DNA of 41,989 bases from CAWULT01 sp963923455 (GTDB lineage Bacteria > Acidobacteriota > Vicinamibacteria > Vicinamibacterales > UBA2999): contig CAWULT010000032.1 of NCBI GenBank assembly GCA_963923455.1, forward strand, positions 1 through 41,989, in the 5' to 3' direction. A model generated the notes under the pieces. That model had not been told where the DNA came from. It saw nothing but the letters and a program-made list of their open reading frames with translations, and made no database searches. How positions within the stretch are numbered: position 1 is the stretch's first letter; the number at the start of each line of letters is the position of its first letter. This document shows positions 1 to 8,313 of this stretch, piece after piece. The position numbers and the translations under genes were made by a program.

Positions 1-471
1 GGGTGGTGCGGGGGCGGCGCCAGCCGCCGCGGCGGGCACGGTGGCCCTCGCGTCGCCGGTGGCGGCTGGCACGCTCGCCGGCAGCTGCTGGACGATGAGC
101 GCCGGCAGCGCCGCGAGCGTCACCCGCTGCGCGTCGATCTCGTCACCGAGCGTCCGGATGCGGGTGTCGGTGTCCTGCGTGCGCTCGCGAATCGCGCTCA
201 CGTCGCCCGACAGGTTCTTGACGGCCAGCTCCTGGTCCGCGAGGCTCTTGCGCATGGACGCGTTGACCTCGTCGATGCGCGCGTGGACCGCCTTGAGGGC
301 CTCGGCCAGCTGGGCCAGCGCCAGCGCGATCTGCTGCTGCTGTTCCTGAACGATGCGCAGCTCCGCCGTCATCTGCTGGTGTTCGCGGTTCTGGGCCATG
401 GTGGCGCGCGGCAGCAGCAGCGTGCCGGCCATCGCGAGACCGAGGGTGACAGCGGGAATCCGTCGGGTCAT
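1..471 (-). CDS. cpoB: Tol-Pal system protein CpoB/YbgF-like, partial (3' end off the window)
   Basis: The reading frame starts at ATG 471 and stays open for 157 codons to base 1, so the C-terminus is missing. It begins with a signal peptide (MTRRIPAVTLGLAMAGTLLL, then an AMA/Q-type cleavage region). A glutamine-rich coiled coil follows (about residues 30-110, heptad-like, with EQQQQIALALAQLAEAL). An Ala/Pro-rich linker then runs to the edge. This is the N-terminal half of CpoB (YbgF), the periplasmic trimer that couples Tol-Pal to peptidoglycan synthesis during division. The TPR half expected in this family would lie outside. The call rests on the coiled coil plus its position directly after pal (21 bp gap, AAGGA upstream of the ATG). 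Without the TPR part, another periplasmic coiled-coil protein cannot be excluded. Confidence 0.72.
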   Translation of the reverse strand, partial: MTRRIPAVTLGLAMAGTLLLPRATMAQNREHQQMTAELRIVQEQQQQIALALAQLAEALKAVHARIDEVNASMRKSLADQELAVKNLSGDVSAIRERTQDTDTRIRTLGDEIDAQRVTLAALPALIVQQLPASVPAATGDARATVPAAAAGAAPAPP

Positions 472-492
472 GTGTGTCGTCCTTGCCGTGGC

Positions 493-1083
493 TCAGCGCG
501 CGGTGATCACGAAGTGGGCGCGACGGTTCTGCGCCCAGGCCGTCTCGTCGTGCCCGCCGTCGAACGGGAACTCCTTGCCGTAGCTGACCGTCCGGACCCG
601 CTCGGGTGCGATGCCGAGCGAGACGAGATAGGCCCGTACGGCCGCCGCGCGCCGCTCGCCAAGCGCCAGATTGTACTCGGCCGTGCCGCGCTCGTCGCAG
701 TGCCCTTCGACCGTCACGACCCACGTCGGCGATCGTTTCAGCACGTCGGCGTTGGCGGCCACGACCGCACGGCCCGAGTCGTCGAGGTCGGCACTGTCGA
801 GTGGGAAGAATGCCGGCTTGAGCGGCGAGTCGCGGTTGAGGTCGTCGAGCGACCGGTTGTCGAGACGGTCCTCGGTCAGCGCCGGGGTCGTAACGGGCTG
901 CGCCTCGGTGATCTGCTGCACGCCGCCGGCGCCGGATCTGGCGCCGGGCGCTGCGGGTGGCGCCGGCGTCACGGCCGGTGGCGGGGCGGGCTGGGTCGCC
1001 GGCGCCGTCCGGCGTCGGGCGCACGCGGAGGTGGCGACGAGGGCGACGAGCAGCAGGACGAGCAGGTGTCGGGGGTCTCGCAT
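493..1083 (-). CDS. pal: Peptidoglycan-associated lipoprotein Pal
   Basis: The protein has 196 aa. A lipoprotein signal ends at the lipobox ATSAC (Cys21), followed by a Pro/Ala-rich tether and a C-terminal OmpA-like domain (about residues 80-195). The domain carries the peptidoglycan-binding signature VEGHCDERGTAEYNLALGE and the terminal RRAHFVIT strand. Pal anchors the outer membrane to peptidoglycan and is recharged by TolB and TolA at the septum. The start is set at ATG 1083 because GGAG lies 6 nt upstream; an in-frame GTG at 1095 would place that GGAG inside the gene. It lies 22 bp after tolB, in the canonical tolB-pal-cpoB order. Confidence 0.95.
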   Translation of the reverse strand: MRDPRHLLVLLLVALVATSACARRRTAPATQPAPPPAVTPAPPAAPGARSGAGGVQQITEAQPVTTPALTEDRLDNRSLDDLNRDSPLKPAFFPLDSADLDDSGRAVVAANADVLKRSPTWVVTVEGHCDERGTAEYNLALGERRAAAVRAYLVSLGIAPERVRTVSYGKEFPFDGGHDETAWAQNRRAHFVITAR

Positions 1084-1105
1084 CGATGTCTCCACGGGTC
1101 GCGGA

Positions 1106-2488
1106 CTACTGCGACCATGACGGGGTCTGGTTCGTGCCTTCCCGGGTGATCTGCCGGAGGTTCCGGCCGTCCCGCCCGATCACGAAGACCTGATACACGC
1201 CGCCCGCGCGATCGGACATGAACGCGATGTGGCGGCCGTTCGGCGCGTAGGCCGGGCTCTCGTTCCTCCCGCCCGAGGTGACCTGCCGGGTTTCACCGCT
1301 CGCCAGGTCGTAGACCTTGACGTCGTAGCCGGTGGAGGTTCGGGCCGTGAAGGCGATCTCGTTGAACGGCGCCGGCGACCAGGTGGCGCGGTCGGCGTAG
1401 GATTCCGCCGTCGTCAGTCGCCGCACGTTGGAGCCGTCGGCGCTCATGATGTAGATCTGCGGTTGGCCCGCGCGGTCCGACGTGAACGCGATCTGGCTGC
1501 CCGATGGCGACCAGGTCGGCGTCGAATCTCCTGCCGGGTGGTTCGTCAGCCGCCGCACGTTGCTGCCATCGCGGTTCATGACGTAGATCTCAGGATTGCC
1601 ATCGCGGTTCGACATGAAAGCCATCCGCGTGCCATCCGGAGAGTAGACCGGCAGGTAGTTGTTGCCCTGGCCCTTCGTCGGGTTCTCGAGGATGCCCTGA
1701 TAGATCAGCGAAACGAAGATGTCCGGCGTGATGCGCCTGTAGGAAGTGTACGCGAGCGCGCGTCCGTCCGGTGACCACGCCGGATTGATGTTGAGCTGGC
1801 GCGTGGTCGTGATCCGACGCTGGTTGGCACCGTCGTAATCCGAGACATAGATCTCCTTCACTTCACGATTGTCGACCGGGCCGACCAGCCGCTCGCGGTT
1901 GCGATCCGACGAGAAGGCGAGCTTGGTGCGGGCCACGCCACGCAGGGCCCGCTGCTGCTGGTGGATCTCGTCCGCGATGGTGTGCGCGAAGAGCCGGGGA
2001 TTGGCGGCCGCCCCGCCGTACTCCTTCGCGAACACGGACTGGCGTGTGCGCACGTTGAACAGGCGGACCTGGACCCGGACGTCGCTGCCGACCTTCTGCA
2101 CGGACCCGAAGAACACCGCATCCGCGCCGAGCTCGCGCCAAGCGCCGAACGGCACCTGCTCGGGCGTGCGCGCGGGCGGAATCGTGGCGTAGGTGTCGCG
2201 CGGAATCATGTAGAACTCCCGCTCGAAGTTGAGGTCGTCCCACAGGACCTGGGCCGCGACCCGCGCGAGGTCGGCGACGTCCGGCGCGGCGGCCACGAAG
2301 TCCGGGACCGCATACCGGGGCGGGGTGCCGGGATCGCCGCTGATGACGAGCTGGATGTCGCTCGGCTGCTGCAGCTGCTGGCCCGAGAGGAACGCCCCGG
2401 TCGTCGTCACCAGCAGCAGGCCCAGGGCCGCCATCGACGGCGACAGTCGGCGCGGATTCGAGACTCGTCGAAGGAAAGTCTTGGTCAT
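1106..2488 (-). CDS. tolB: Tol-Pal periplasmic protein TolB
   Basis: The protein has 460 aa. It has an N-terminal signal/anchor (hydrophobic about residues 19-37), an alpha/beta domain (about 40-175), and a six-bladed beta-propeller (about 185-460). The propeller shows repeated blades with WSPDG, YSPDG and WSPSG cores, each followed by IAFTSDR- or MAFMSNR-type strands. TolB shuttles between Pal and the inner-membrane TolQRA motor and frees Pal during constriction. It is somewhat longer than E. coli TolB (about 430 aa). Its ATG overlaps the TGA of the upstream TonB/TolA-like gene (ATGA, 2485-2488), which implies translational coupling. The terminal QTPSWSQ is typical of TolB. Confidence 0.95.
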   Translation of the reverse strand: MTKTFLRRVSNPRRLSPSMAALGLLLVTTTGAFLSGQQLQQPSDIQLVISGDPGTPPRYAVPDFVAAAPDVADLARVAAQVLWDDLNFEREFYMIPRDTYATIPPARTPEQVPFGAWRELGADAVFFGSVQKVGSDVRVQVRLFNVRTRQSVFAKEYGGAAANPRLFAHTIADEIHQQQRALRGVARTKLAFSSDRNRERLVGPVDNREVKEIYVSDYDGANQRRITTTRQLNINPAWSPDGRALAYTSYRRITPDIFVSLIYQGILENPTKGQGNNYLPVYSPDGTRMAFMSNRDGNPEIYVMNRDGSNVRRLTNHPAGDSTPTWSPSGSQIAFTSDRAGQPQIYIMSADGSNVRRLTTAESYADRATWSPAPFNEIAFTARTSTGYDVKVYDLASGETRQVTSGGRNESPAYAPNGRHIAFMSDRAGGVYQVFVIGRDGRNLRQITREGTNQTPSWSQ

Positions 2489-3270
2489 CGGTTGTAGTCG
2501 AACGTCATGTGGACCGTGAGCGTCGGATTGGGAAAGGCCGCGGGGAGCGGGGCAATCTGCTGCGTCAGCCGCAACGCCCGCTCGGCCGAGGCATCGAGCG
2601 CGACGAACCGGCTCGAACGTTCGACGCTGATGGCGTCGAGCGAACCGTCGCGCGCGATCGTGAACTTCATCACGGTCGAGCCCACTACGCCGTGGTTCTG
2701 CTGCCAGTTGCGCTGGATGAGCGTGATCATCTGCTCCAGATATTCAGGGCAGCAGAAGTTGCCCACGTCAAGCTGAACACCACGACCGGCGCCGCCGCCG
2801 CCGCTCAGGCCGAAGCCCTGTCCGCGAGCTCCCGTGTAGGTGGGCGTGCTGCCGGCCTGCGGTTCCGGCGCCGCGGGTTGAGCGCTGGCTGACGCGGCGC
2901 TCGATGCGGTGCGAGGCGCCGCCGCGACCGACGTCCGGGGCGCCGCCGCGGGGCGCGCCGTCTCGCGTGCCGCACTGCGGGGCGTGGCACGCGGCGGCGG
3001 TGGGGCCTGGCGCGGCGCCGCCGCCGGTGGAGTCGGCGACGCGGGGATGGCCTGTCCGCCTATCTGGGTGAGGCCGCCCGCGCGGGGGCCCGGGGCGCCG
3101 CCGAGGCTGACGGTCATCACCATGCGCGGCGGCGGCGGGCTCGGCCGCGGGGCGAGCATGACGGCCACGAGGAGCACGGCGTGCGCCGCGAGCGACCACA
3201 CGACCATTCTGGTCAGGCCGTCGCCGGCCTTCGCGCGCATCGCGAGGGTGCTGGTCACCGGCTCGTTCAT
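2485..3270 (-). CDS. tolA: TolA/TonB-family energy-transducing protein
   Basis: The protein has 261 aa. There is one N-terminal transmembrane helix (about residues 22-42, WSLAAHAVLLVAVMLAP), then a Pro/Ala-rich periplasmic spacer (about 45-150) and a C-terminal TonB/TolA-like domain (about 170-261). That domain contains LIQRNWQQNHGVVGSTVMKFTI and a closing MTFDY strand. Position between tolR and tolB assigns it the TolA role: linking the TolQR proton-driven motor to TolB and Pal. The fold signature itself is TonB-like, so sequence alone cannot separate TolA from TonB. A vicinal cysteine pair (NFCCPEYL) precedes the domain. Starts and stops overlap by 4 bp on both sides. Confidence 0.85.
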   Translation of the reverse strand: MNEPVTSTLAMRAKAGDGLTRMVVWSLAAHAVLLVAVMLAPRPSPPPPRMVMTVSLGGAPGPRAGGLTQIGGQAIPASPTPPAAAPRQAPPPPRATPRSAARETARPAAAPRTSVAAAPRTASSAASASAQPAAPEPQAGSTPTYTGARGQGFGLSGGGGAGRGVQLDVGNFCCPEYLEQMITLIQRNWQQNHGVVGSTVMKFTIARDGSLDAISVERSSRFVALDASAERALRLTQQIAPLPAAFPNPTLTVHMTFDYNR

Positions 3271-3728
3271 CGCGTGGGGCGGTCGGTCACGATGCCCGCG
3301 GTCTCGACGCCACCCTCCTTGAGGCGGTCGAGCACGTCGATGAGCGCCTGGACGTTCAGGCCCGCGTCGCTGCGGACGAACACCTGCTTGTCGGTGCGGT
3401 TGACCAGCACTTGCCGGATCCGCTCCGCGAGGATCTCCAGGCGAATGGCCTCGCGGCCGAGGAACACCCGGCGGTCCTTCTCGTAGGACAGCGGCACGTC
3501 GACGAAGAGACGCTCGCTCGCGATGTCCTGCGCGCGCGCGGCGGTCGGCAGCTTCACCTCGACGCCTCGCTGCAGCATCGGCGCGGCCACCATGAAGATG
3601 ATGAGCAGTACCAGCATCACGTCGACGAGCGGGATGACGTTGATCTCGGCGAGGGTCGTCGACACACGGCGGCCGCGGCTCAGGCGCCCGCCGGCCGGCA
3701 CGGTCTGCGAAGGCATGACTTTCGGCAC
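3267..3728 (-). CDS. tolR: Biopolymer transporter ExbD/TolR
   Basis: The protein has 153 aa with the ExbD/TolR layout: a short basic N-terminus, one membrane helix with the essential proton-path aspartate (Asp36 in INVIPLVDVMLVLLIIFMVA), and a periplasmic dimerisation domain. That domain contains the SYEKDRRVFLGREAIRLEIL and VFVRSDAGLNVQALIDVLD segments. It forms the rotor core inside the TolQ pentamer. The start codon is GTG at 3728, with AGGG about 5 nt upstream that overlaps the tolQ stop; an internal ATG at 3716 is the alternative. Order and 4-bp coupling to the next gene fit a Tol rather than an isolated Exb system. Confidence 0.93.
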   Translation of the reverse strand: MPKVMPSQTVPAGGRLSRGRRVSTTLAEINVIPLVDVMLVLLIIFMVAAPMLQRGVEVKLPTAARAQDIASERLFVDVPLSYEKDRRVFLGREAIRLEILAERIRQVLVNRTDKQVFVRSDAGLNVQALIDVLDRLKEGGVETAGIVTDRPTR

Positions 3729-3735
3729 GGCAGCC

Positions 3736-4491
3736 CTACGTGAAGTTGCGCTCGGCGATGTTGAGGAATTCGAGGGCGAAGTCGTCCAATTCCGACGCCA
3801 TGGCCTTGATGGTCATCGTGAAGTGGTTGTAGAAGAACACCGCCGGCACGGCGGCGAACAGGCCGGCCGCGGTGGCGATCAGGGCCTCCGAGATGCCGGG
3901 GCCGATGATCGCGAGGTTCGTCGACCCCGACAACCCGATCTTCTGGAACGCGTCCATGATGCCCCACACCGTCCCGAAGAGCCCGATGAACGGCGCGGCG
4001 CTGGCGATGGTCGCCAGGAACGCCACCCGCTTCTCGAGTTTGTTGACCTCGACGGCAGACGCACGCAGCAGCGCACGGTCCACGGCCGCCAGGCTCTTGA
4101 GCATTGGACGCTGAGGCGCGGCGCCGGGACTGCCAGTAGCGGGGGCCGTGACCCTGAACTGGGCGTTCAACTCCGCGTACCCGGCCAGGAACACGCCAAC
4201 GAGCGGGCTGGCGGGCAGCGACGGGCAGACCGCTTGCACCTCGGAGAACTTGCTGCTCTTGCGGAAGGCGTCGAGGAACCGTGTCGACTGGCTCGCAATC
4301 GTCCGGTACGACAGAAGCTTTTGCAGGATGATCGCCCACGAGACGACCGACAGCAGCAACAGGATGGCGAGGACGACCTGATTGACGGGGCCCGTCCCAC
4401 GGACCAGTTCTACGAGGTTGCCGCTCCCAGCGATAGGGGCAGCGCCTTCCTGCACCTGCAGTGCAAGGACAAGGGTGCCAAGCGTGTGCAA
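3736..4491 (-). CDS. tolQ: MotA/TolQ/ExbB proton channel family protein TolQ
   Basis: With the chosen start the protein has 251 aa. It has three membrane helices: about residues 26-46 (NQVVLAILLLLSVVSWAIIL), and two C-terminal ones around AFLATIASAAPFIGLFGTVWGIM and EALIATAAGLFAAVPAVFFYN. The conserved TolQ/ExbB signature GLFGTVWGIMDAF is present. TolQ is the stator of the proton-driven Tol motor. The start is placed at TTG 4491 because GGAGG (4497-4501) sits 5 nt upstream. In-frame ATGs at 4575, 4602 and 4620 lie upstream of the predicted transcription start, and the N-terminal sequence they would add resembles nothing in the family. The gene is divergent from recN and is first in the six-gene tol operon. 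Confidence 0.9.
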   Translation of the reverse strand: MHTLGTLVLALQVQEGAAPIAGSGNLVELVRGTGPVNQVVLAILLLLSVVSWAIILQKLLSYRTIASQSTRFLDAFRKSSKFSEVQAVCPSLPASPLVGVFLAGYAELNAQFRVTAPATGSPGAAPQRPMLKSLAAVDRALLRASAVEVNKLEKRVAFLATIASAAPFIGLFGTVWGIMDAFQKIGLSGSTNLAIIGPGISEALIATAAGLFAAVPAVFFYNHFTMTIKAMASELDDFALEFLNIAERNFT

Positions 4492-4496
4492 CGAAG

Positions 4497-4501
4497 CCTC
4501 C
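4497..4501 (-). promoter_or_regulatory. Ribosome binding site that decides the tolQ TTG start
   Basis: GGAGG on the minus strand lies 5 nt before TTG 4491. It is the only strong Shine-Dalgarno sequence in the tolQ leader, and it falls inside the longer ORF that upstream ATGs would define. This argues that those upstream ATGs are not used. Confidence 0.65.
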
Positions 4502-4542
4502 GAAGCATCGGCTGTGCGCCGCTGGGACAGCGCAGACAGTGC

Positions 4543-4571
4543 AGGGTAGCACGCAGGCGTGATGCTGTCAA
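4543..4571 (-). promoter_or_regulatory. Sigma70-type promoter of the tol operon
   Basis: TTGACA (4571-4566) is followed by a 17-nt spacer and TACCCT (4548-4543) on the minus strand. The -35 box is a perfect consensus and the -10 matches 4 of 6. The expected transcription start is near 4536, giving a leader of about 45 nt that contains GGAGG (4497-4501) just before the TTG codon at 4491. No experimental start is available. Confidence 0.68.
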
Positions 4572-4600
4572 ACATATGATACGATGGGAGTTTCGCCCAC

Positions 4601-6295
4601 ATGCTACGCTTTCTTCGCATTCGTCACCTGGCCGTGATCGAGGGCGTGGACGTCGAGTTCGATGACGGATTCAACGTCCTGACCGGCGAAACCGGTGCGG
4701 GCAAGTCCATCCTCGTCGAAGCGGTCAGCCTGCTGCTCGGGGGCCGGGCGTCGGCAGATCTCGTCCGAACCGGGGAACCGCAGACGACCATCGAGGCCGT
4801 GTTCGAACGGCCTGGGGCAGCTGACCTCGTACTCCGGCGCGAGATCACCAGTCAGGGCCGCAGCCGGTGCTTCGTCGATGGCGTCCTAACCCCGGTCGGA
4901 TCCCTGCGGAACCTGCGACTCGTGGAGGTGCACGGCCAGCACGAACACCAAGCCCTGCTCGATCCCTTGTCACACCTGGTGTTCCTCGACCAGTACGCCG
5001 GGCTCGAGACTGGGGTTGGGCAGATTCGGGACTTGTGGGGGGCGTTGCGGATCGCACGGGAGCGGCTCGAGCGGTCCCGGATGGACGTCCGCGAGCGGGC
5101 CGCCAAGCTCGAGCTGGTGACGTTTCAGTTGAGCGAGATTCGGGGCGCCGCCCCCACGTCAGGAGAGGACGAGGAACTGGCGGCTGCACGGGCCAGACTG
5201 GCCAGTGCCGAGCGCCTCGAGCGCCTGTGCCAGGAGGGCTATGGCCTGCTCTACGAAGGCGAACACGCTGTCCTCGGGGGCCTGGCCGGCATCTGGAAGC
5301 GTCTGGCGGAACTGGGCGAAATCGATTCGCGGTTCCAGCCGTATCTGGACGCCAGAGATGGGATCAAGTCGCAGCTGGAGGATCTCTCGGACTTCCTCAG
5401 GCGGTACGCCGACGGCGTGGACGCGTCGCCGGCGCGGCTCCAGGAGGTCGAGGAGCGGCTCGCGCTCCTCACGCGCCTGAAGCGGAAGTACGGTCCCACG
5501 CTCGATGACGTCATCGCGCGTGGCGAAGCGCTCGAACGCGAGCGGCAGCTGCTCGACGACGTGGGGGGACGAGCGGAGTCCCTCGAGCTCGAGTGCGAGC
5601 GGGCCGCCGCGCGGTACTTGGAGCGAGCCCGCGCGCTGTCGGTGCAGCGCCGCAGCGCCGCCGTCCGTTTCTCGAAGGAGATGGAGGCGCTGCTCGAGGA
5701 GTTGGCGATGGCGAGGACCCGCTTCGAGGTGCGGTTCTCGCATCCGGAGCTTCCGCAGGACCGCTGGGGAGAACGGGGCATCGACGAAGCGGAGTTCTTC
5801 GTGTCGCCCAACCCGGGCGAGGAGGTCCGCCCGATGGTACGCATCGTCTCGGGCGGAGAGCTCTCCCGCGTCATGCTGGCGCTGAAGACGCTCGGCGCCA
5901 GGTCGGTCGGGCGGGTCGACGGCGTCGCGACGTTGATCTTCGATGAGGTGGACGCGGGCATCGGCGGGCGGGTTGCCGACGTGGTGGGGAAGCGGTTGCG
6001 TGATCTGGGACGGGAGTTCCAGGTTCTGTGCATTACGCACTTGCCGCAGATTGCCGCGCGCGCGACAACGCAGTTCAAGATCGACAAGCAGGTCCGTGGC
6101 GGCCGGACGGTAACCTCGGTCGAGCGCCTCGACCCCGAAGGACGCGTGGCCGAGATTTCCAGAATGATTGCCGGGGATGCCGTCTCGGAGCAGATGCGCG
6201 CCAGCGCGCGAGAGATGCTCGCTGGTGACGCCACGGAGGCGAAAGGCAAACGCAAGGCAAAAGGCGAAGGCGAATCCGGCCGCGGCCGGCACTGA
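4601..6295 (+). CDS. recN: DNA repair protein RecN
   Basis: The protein has 564 aa, the usual RecN length. It is an SMC-like ATPase: Walker A GETGAGKS at residues 29-36, long central coiled coils (about 160-370, Glu/Arg/Leu-rich), the ABC signature VSGGELSRVMLALK near 416, and Walker B TLIFDEVDAGIGG near 444. The ITHLPQIAA H-loop region follows. RecN acts on double-strand breaks with RecA. The ATG at 4601 gives the family-typical opening MLRFLRIRHLAVIEG. The gene is divergent from tolQ. TA-rich hexamers (TATGAT 4575-4580, TACGAT 4580-4585) lie 15-20 nt before the ATG but have no clear -35. The tail is Lys/Gly-rich and low in complexity. Confidence 0.96.
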   Translation: MLRFLRIRHLAVIEGVDVEFDDGFNVLTGETGAGKSILVEAVSLLLGGRASADLVRTGEPQTTIEAVFERPGAADLVLRREITSQGRSRCFVDGVLTPVGSLRNLRLVEVHGQHEHQALLDPLSHLVFLDQYAGLETGVGQIRDLWGALRIARERLERSRMDVRERAAKLELVTFQLSEIRGAAPTSGEDEELAAARARLASAERLERLCQEGYGLLYEGEHAVLGGLAGIWKRLAELGEIDSRFQPYLDARDGIKSQLEDLSDFLRRYADGVDASPARLQEVEERLALLTRLKRKYGPTLDDVIARGEALERERQLLDDVGGRAESLELECERAAARYLERARALSVQRRSAAVRFSKEMEALLEELAMARTRFEVRFSHPELPQDRWGERGIDEAEFFVSPNPGEEVRPMVRIVSGGELSRVMLALKTLGARSVGRVDGVATLIFDEVDAGIGGRVADVVGKRLRDLGREFQVLCITHLPQIAARATTQFKIDKQVRGGRTVTSVERLDPEGRVAEISRMIAGDAVSEQMRASAREMLAGDATEAKGKRKAKGEGESGRGRH

Positions 6296-6298
6296 ACC

Positions 6299-7654
6299 AT
6301 GTCCAAGAAGTACTTCATCGAAACGTTCGGCTGTCAGATGAACGTCCACGATTCGGAGCGCATGGCCGGCCTGCTGGACCGCTCCGGGTACGTCCCCGCG
6401 GACCGGGACGCCGACGCCGACGTGATCGTCATCAATACCTGCAGCGTGCGCGAGCACGCCGAAGAGAAGCTCTACACGCGCCTGGGTGAGATCCGCCTGC
6501 TCGAGGAGGAGACTGGGCGCAAGCCCGTCGTGGCGGTGGCCGGCTGCGTGGCGCAGCAGGAGGGCGATGCGCTCCTGCGCAAGACCAATGGCCGGCTGAT
6601 CGATGTCGTGCTTGGCACGGCCCAGGTCCAGGCGCTGCCCATGCTGGTCGACCGCGCGGCGCGGGCCGCGGTTGCCGAGATCGAGATCGGGGCTCCGGAT
6701 GGGACCGCATTCCCGGTGGGCGTCGCGCGCCGTAGCGATCCGGTGCGCGCGTCGATCACGATCATCGAGGGATGCAACGATCACTGCGCGTTCTGCGTCG
6801 TCCCGAACACGCGTGGCCACGAGCGGATGCGGTCCAAGGCCGACATTCTGGCGGACGTTCAGGAGGCGGTTGCGACCGGCCGGAAGGAGATTCTGCTGCT
6901 GGGGCAGATTGTGAATCACTACCAGGCACCGGATGATCCGGCATGTGACTTCGCGCAGTTGCTGGTGGAGGTGGACCGGGTGCCGGGGGTCGAGCGGATT
7001 CGGTTCGCGAGCCCGCACCCGCGACACACGGGGCCGCGCCTCATCGAGGCGGTCCGGGACCTGCCGCGGGTCTGCAAGCACTTTCACTTGCCAGTCCAGT
7101 CCGGGTCGAGTCGCATTCTCAAGCTCATGCGCCGGCGGCACACGCGCGAGGAATATCTCGATTTGATCGGCCGCATTCGGGCCACACTGCCCAGCGTGGC
7201 GATCTCGACCGATATCATCGTCGGTTTTCCCGGTGAGACTCGGGAGGACTTCGAGGACACGATGTCGCTGCTCGAAGCCGCCGCCTATAGCAGTGTCTTC
7301 TCGTTCAAGTACTCGCCGCGGCCGCGTACGCTCGCGTCACTGCGGATGCCCGACGACGTGCCGGAGACGGAGAAGACGGCGCGGATCGTCGCCCTCCAGG
7401 GGCGCCAGCGGGAGCTGCAGGCCGCACGCCATCGGCAGATGGAGGGGCAGGTCGTGGAGGTCCTGGTCGACGGGATCAGTCGCCGGCGAGATGCAGAGTT
7501 GTCCGGTCGTACGACCGGCAACACCGTGGTGAACTTTCCGGTTCCGGCCGATATGGAAGGGCACGGCCCGGCGTCCCTCATCGGGCGAACCGTGTCGATC
7601 CGCGTCGAGCGCTCCGGCCCGAACAGCGTGTCGGGCGTGCTCGTGCACGCGTAA
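6299..7654 (+). CDS. miaB: tRNA-2-methylthio-N6-dimethylallyladenosine synthase MiaB
   Basis: The protein has 451 aa. The N-terminal MTTase domain has three [4Fe-4S] cysteines (Cys12 in TFGCQMN, Cys48 in NTCSVRE, Cys83 in AGCVAQQEG). The radical-SAM core has CxxxCxxC at Cys159, Cys163 and Cys166 (EGCNDHCAFC), and a C-terminal TRAM domain covers about residues 380-451. The enzyme methylthiolates i6A37 in tRNAs reading UNN codons. The opening KKYFIETFGCQMN and the VPNTRGHE segment favour MiaB over RimO or MtaB. The usual LLGQNVNSY motif reads LLGQIVNHY here, a mild deviation. The ATG lies 3 bp after the recN stop, so the two are probably co-transcribed. Confidence 0.95.
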   Translation: MSKKYFIETFGCQMNVHDSERMAGLLDRSGYVPADRDADADVIVINTCSVREHAEEKLYTRLGEIRLLEEETGRKPVVAVAGCVAQQEGDALLRKTNGRLIDVVLGTAQVQALPMLVDRAARAAVAEIEIGAPDGTAFPVGVARRSDPVRASITIIEGCNDHCAFCVVPNTRGHERMRSKADILADVQEAVATGRKEILLLGQIVNHYQAPDDPACDFAQLLVEVDRVPGVERIRFASPHPRHTGPRLIEAVRDLPRVCKHFHLPVQSGSSRILKLMRRRHTREEYLDLIGRIRATLPSVAISTDIIVGFPGETREDFEDTMSLLEAAAYSSVFSFKYSPRPRTLASLRMPDDVPETEKTARIVALQGRQRELQAARHRQMEGQVVEVLVDGISRRRDAELSGRTTGNTVVNFPVPADMEGHGPASLIGRTVSIRVERSGPNSVSGVLVHA

Positions 7655-7682
7655 GGGCGGTAGGATCGGAGTCAGGTTTGCC

Positions 7683-8171
7683 ATGCTGATAGAAATGACC
7701 ATCAAGGGCCTCATGGTCGACCCCACGACCAGCACGCCGATCGTCGTGCTCAAGGATAAGGACGGCGATCGCCTGCTCTCGATCTGGGTGGGGATCTTCG
7801 AGGCCAACGCCATCGCCCTTCAGATCGAGAACATCGCCCCTCCGCGCCCGATGACGCACGATCTCCTGCGCAACCTCATCGCGAATCTGGATGGGAAAGT
7901 CGACCGGGTGGTCGTCACCGACCTGAAGGACAACACCTTCTTCGCGACGATTCATCTGACCGTGCATGGTGAGCGCGTCGCCGTGGATGCCCGCCCGAGC
8001 GACGCCATCGCTCTCGCGCTGAGAACAAAGTCGCCCATTCTGGTCGAGGAGTCCGTCATCGAGAGCGCCCAGTCGTCCGACCTGGGTCCCCCGCAGCGTC
8101 TCGACAATGACCGCCTTCAGAAATGGCTGGAAGGCCTTGATCCAGAAGACCTTGGCAAGTACAAGATGTGA
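7683..8171 (+). CDS. Bifunctional nuclease (BFN, DUF151) family protein
   Basis: The protein has 162 aa, nearly all one DUF151 domain (about residues 1-140). It shows the family blocks PIVVLKDKDGDRLLSIWVGIFEANAIALQIE, MTHDLLRNLI and VDARPSDAIALALRTKSPILVEE. Characterised plant members have DNase and RNase activity, whereas the role of bacterial members is largely unknown. The C-terminal LQKWLEGLDPEDLGKYKM is also family-typical. The gene is 28 bp downstream of miaB on the same strand, so it is likely in the recN-miaB unit. A link to tRNA modification or DNA repair is only suggested by position. Confidence 0.9.
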   Translation: MLIEMTIKGLMVDPTTSTPIVVLKDKDGDRLLSIWVGIFEANAIALQIENIAPPRPMTHDLLRNLIANLDGKVDRVVVTDLKDNTFFATIHLTVHGERVAVDARPSDAIALALRTKSPILVEESVIESAQSSDLGPPQRLDNDRLQKWLEGLDPEDLGKYKM

Positions 8172-8254
8172 ATTGTCGGCCGGCCGACATCGATCGGCGC
8201 CAGGGCCGTAGTCGACGTTTTCACTCCGGCGTTCGGGATCGAGGGAGTTCGTTG

Positions 8255-8284
8255 TTGACGGCTCCCAGAGTGCGTCCCTACAAT
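8255..8284 (+). promoter_or_regulatory. Predicted promoter of parAB
   Basis: TTGACG (8255-8260), an 18-nt spacer and TACAAT (8279-8284) are present. The -35 matches 5 of 6 and the -10 matches 5 of 6 of the sigma70 consensus. The predicted start near 8291 gives a leader of about 23 nt to the parA ATG at 8314. The leader (ACCCTCTTCCCACTTCTTCC) is pyrimidine-rich and has no Shine-Dalgarno sequence. Confidence 0.6.
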
Positions 8285-8313
8285 GTGCGCACCCTCTTCC
8301 CACTTCTTCCCGA

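Noticed and set aside
5159..7141. Minus-strand 660-codon frame opposite recN and miaB
   Set aside because: Antisense shadow of two conserved genes; no domain pattern.
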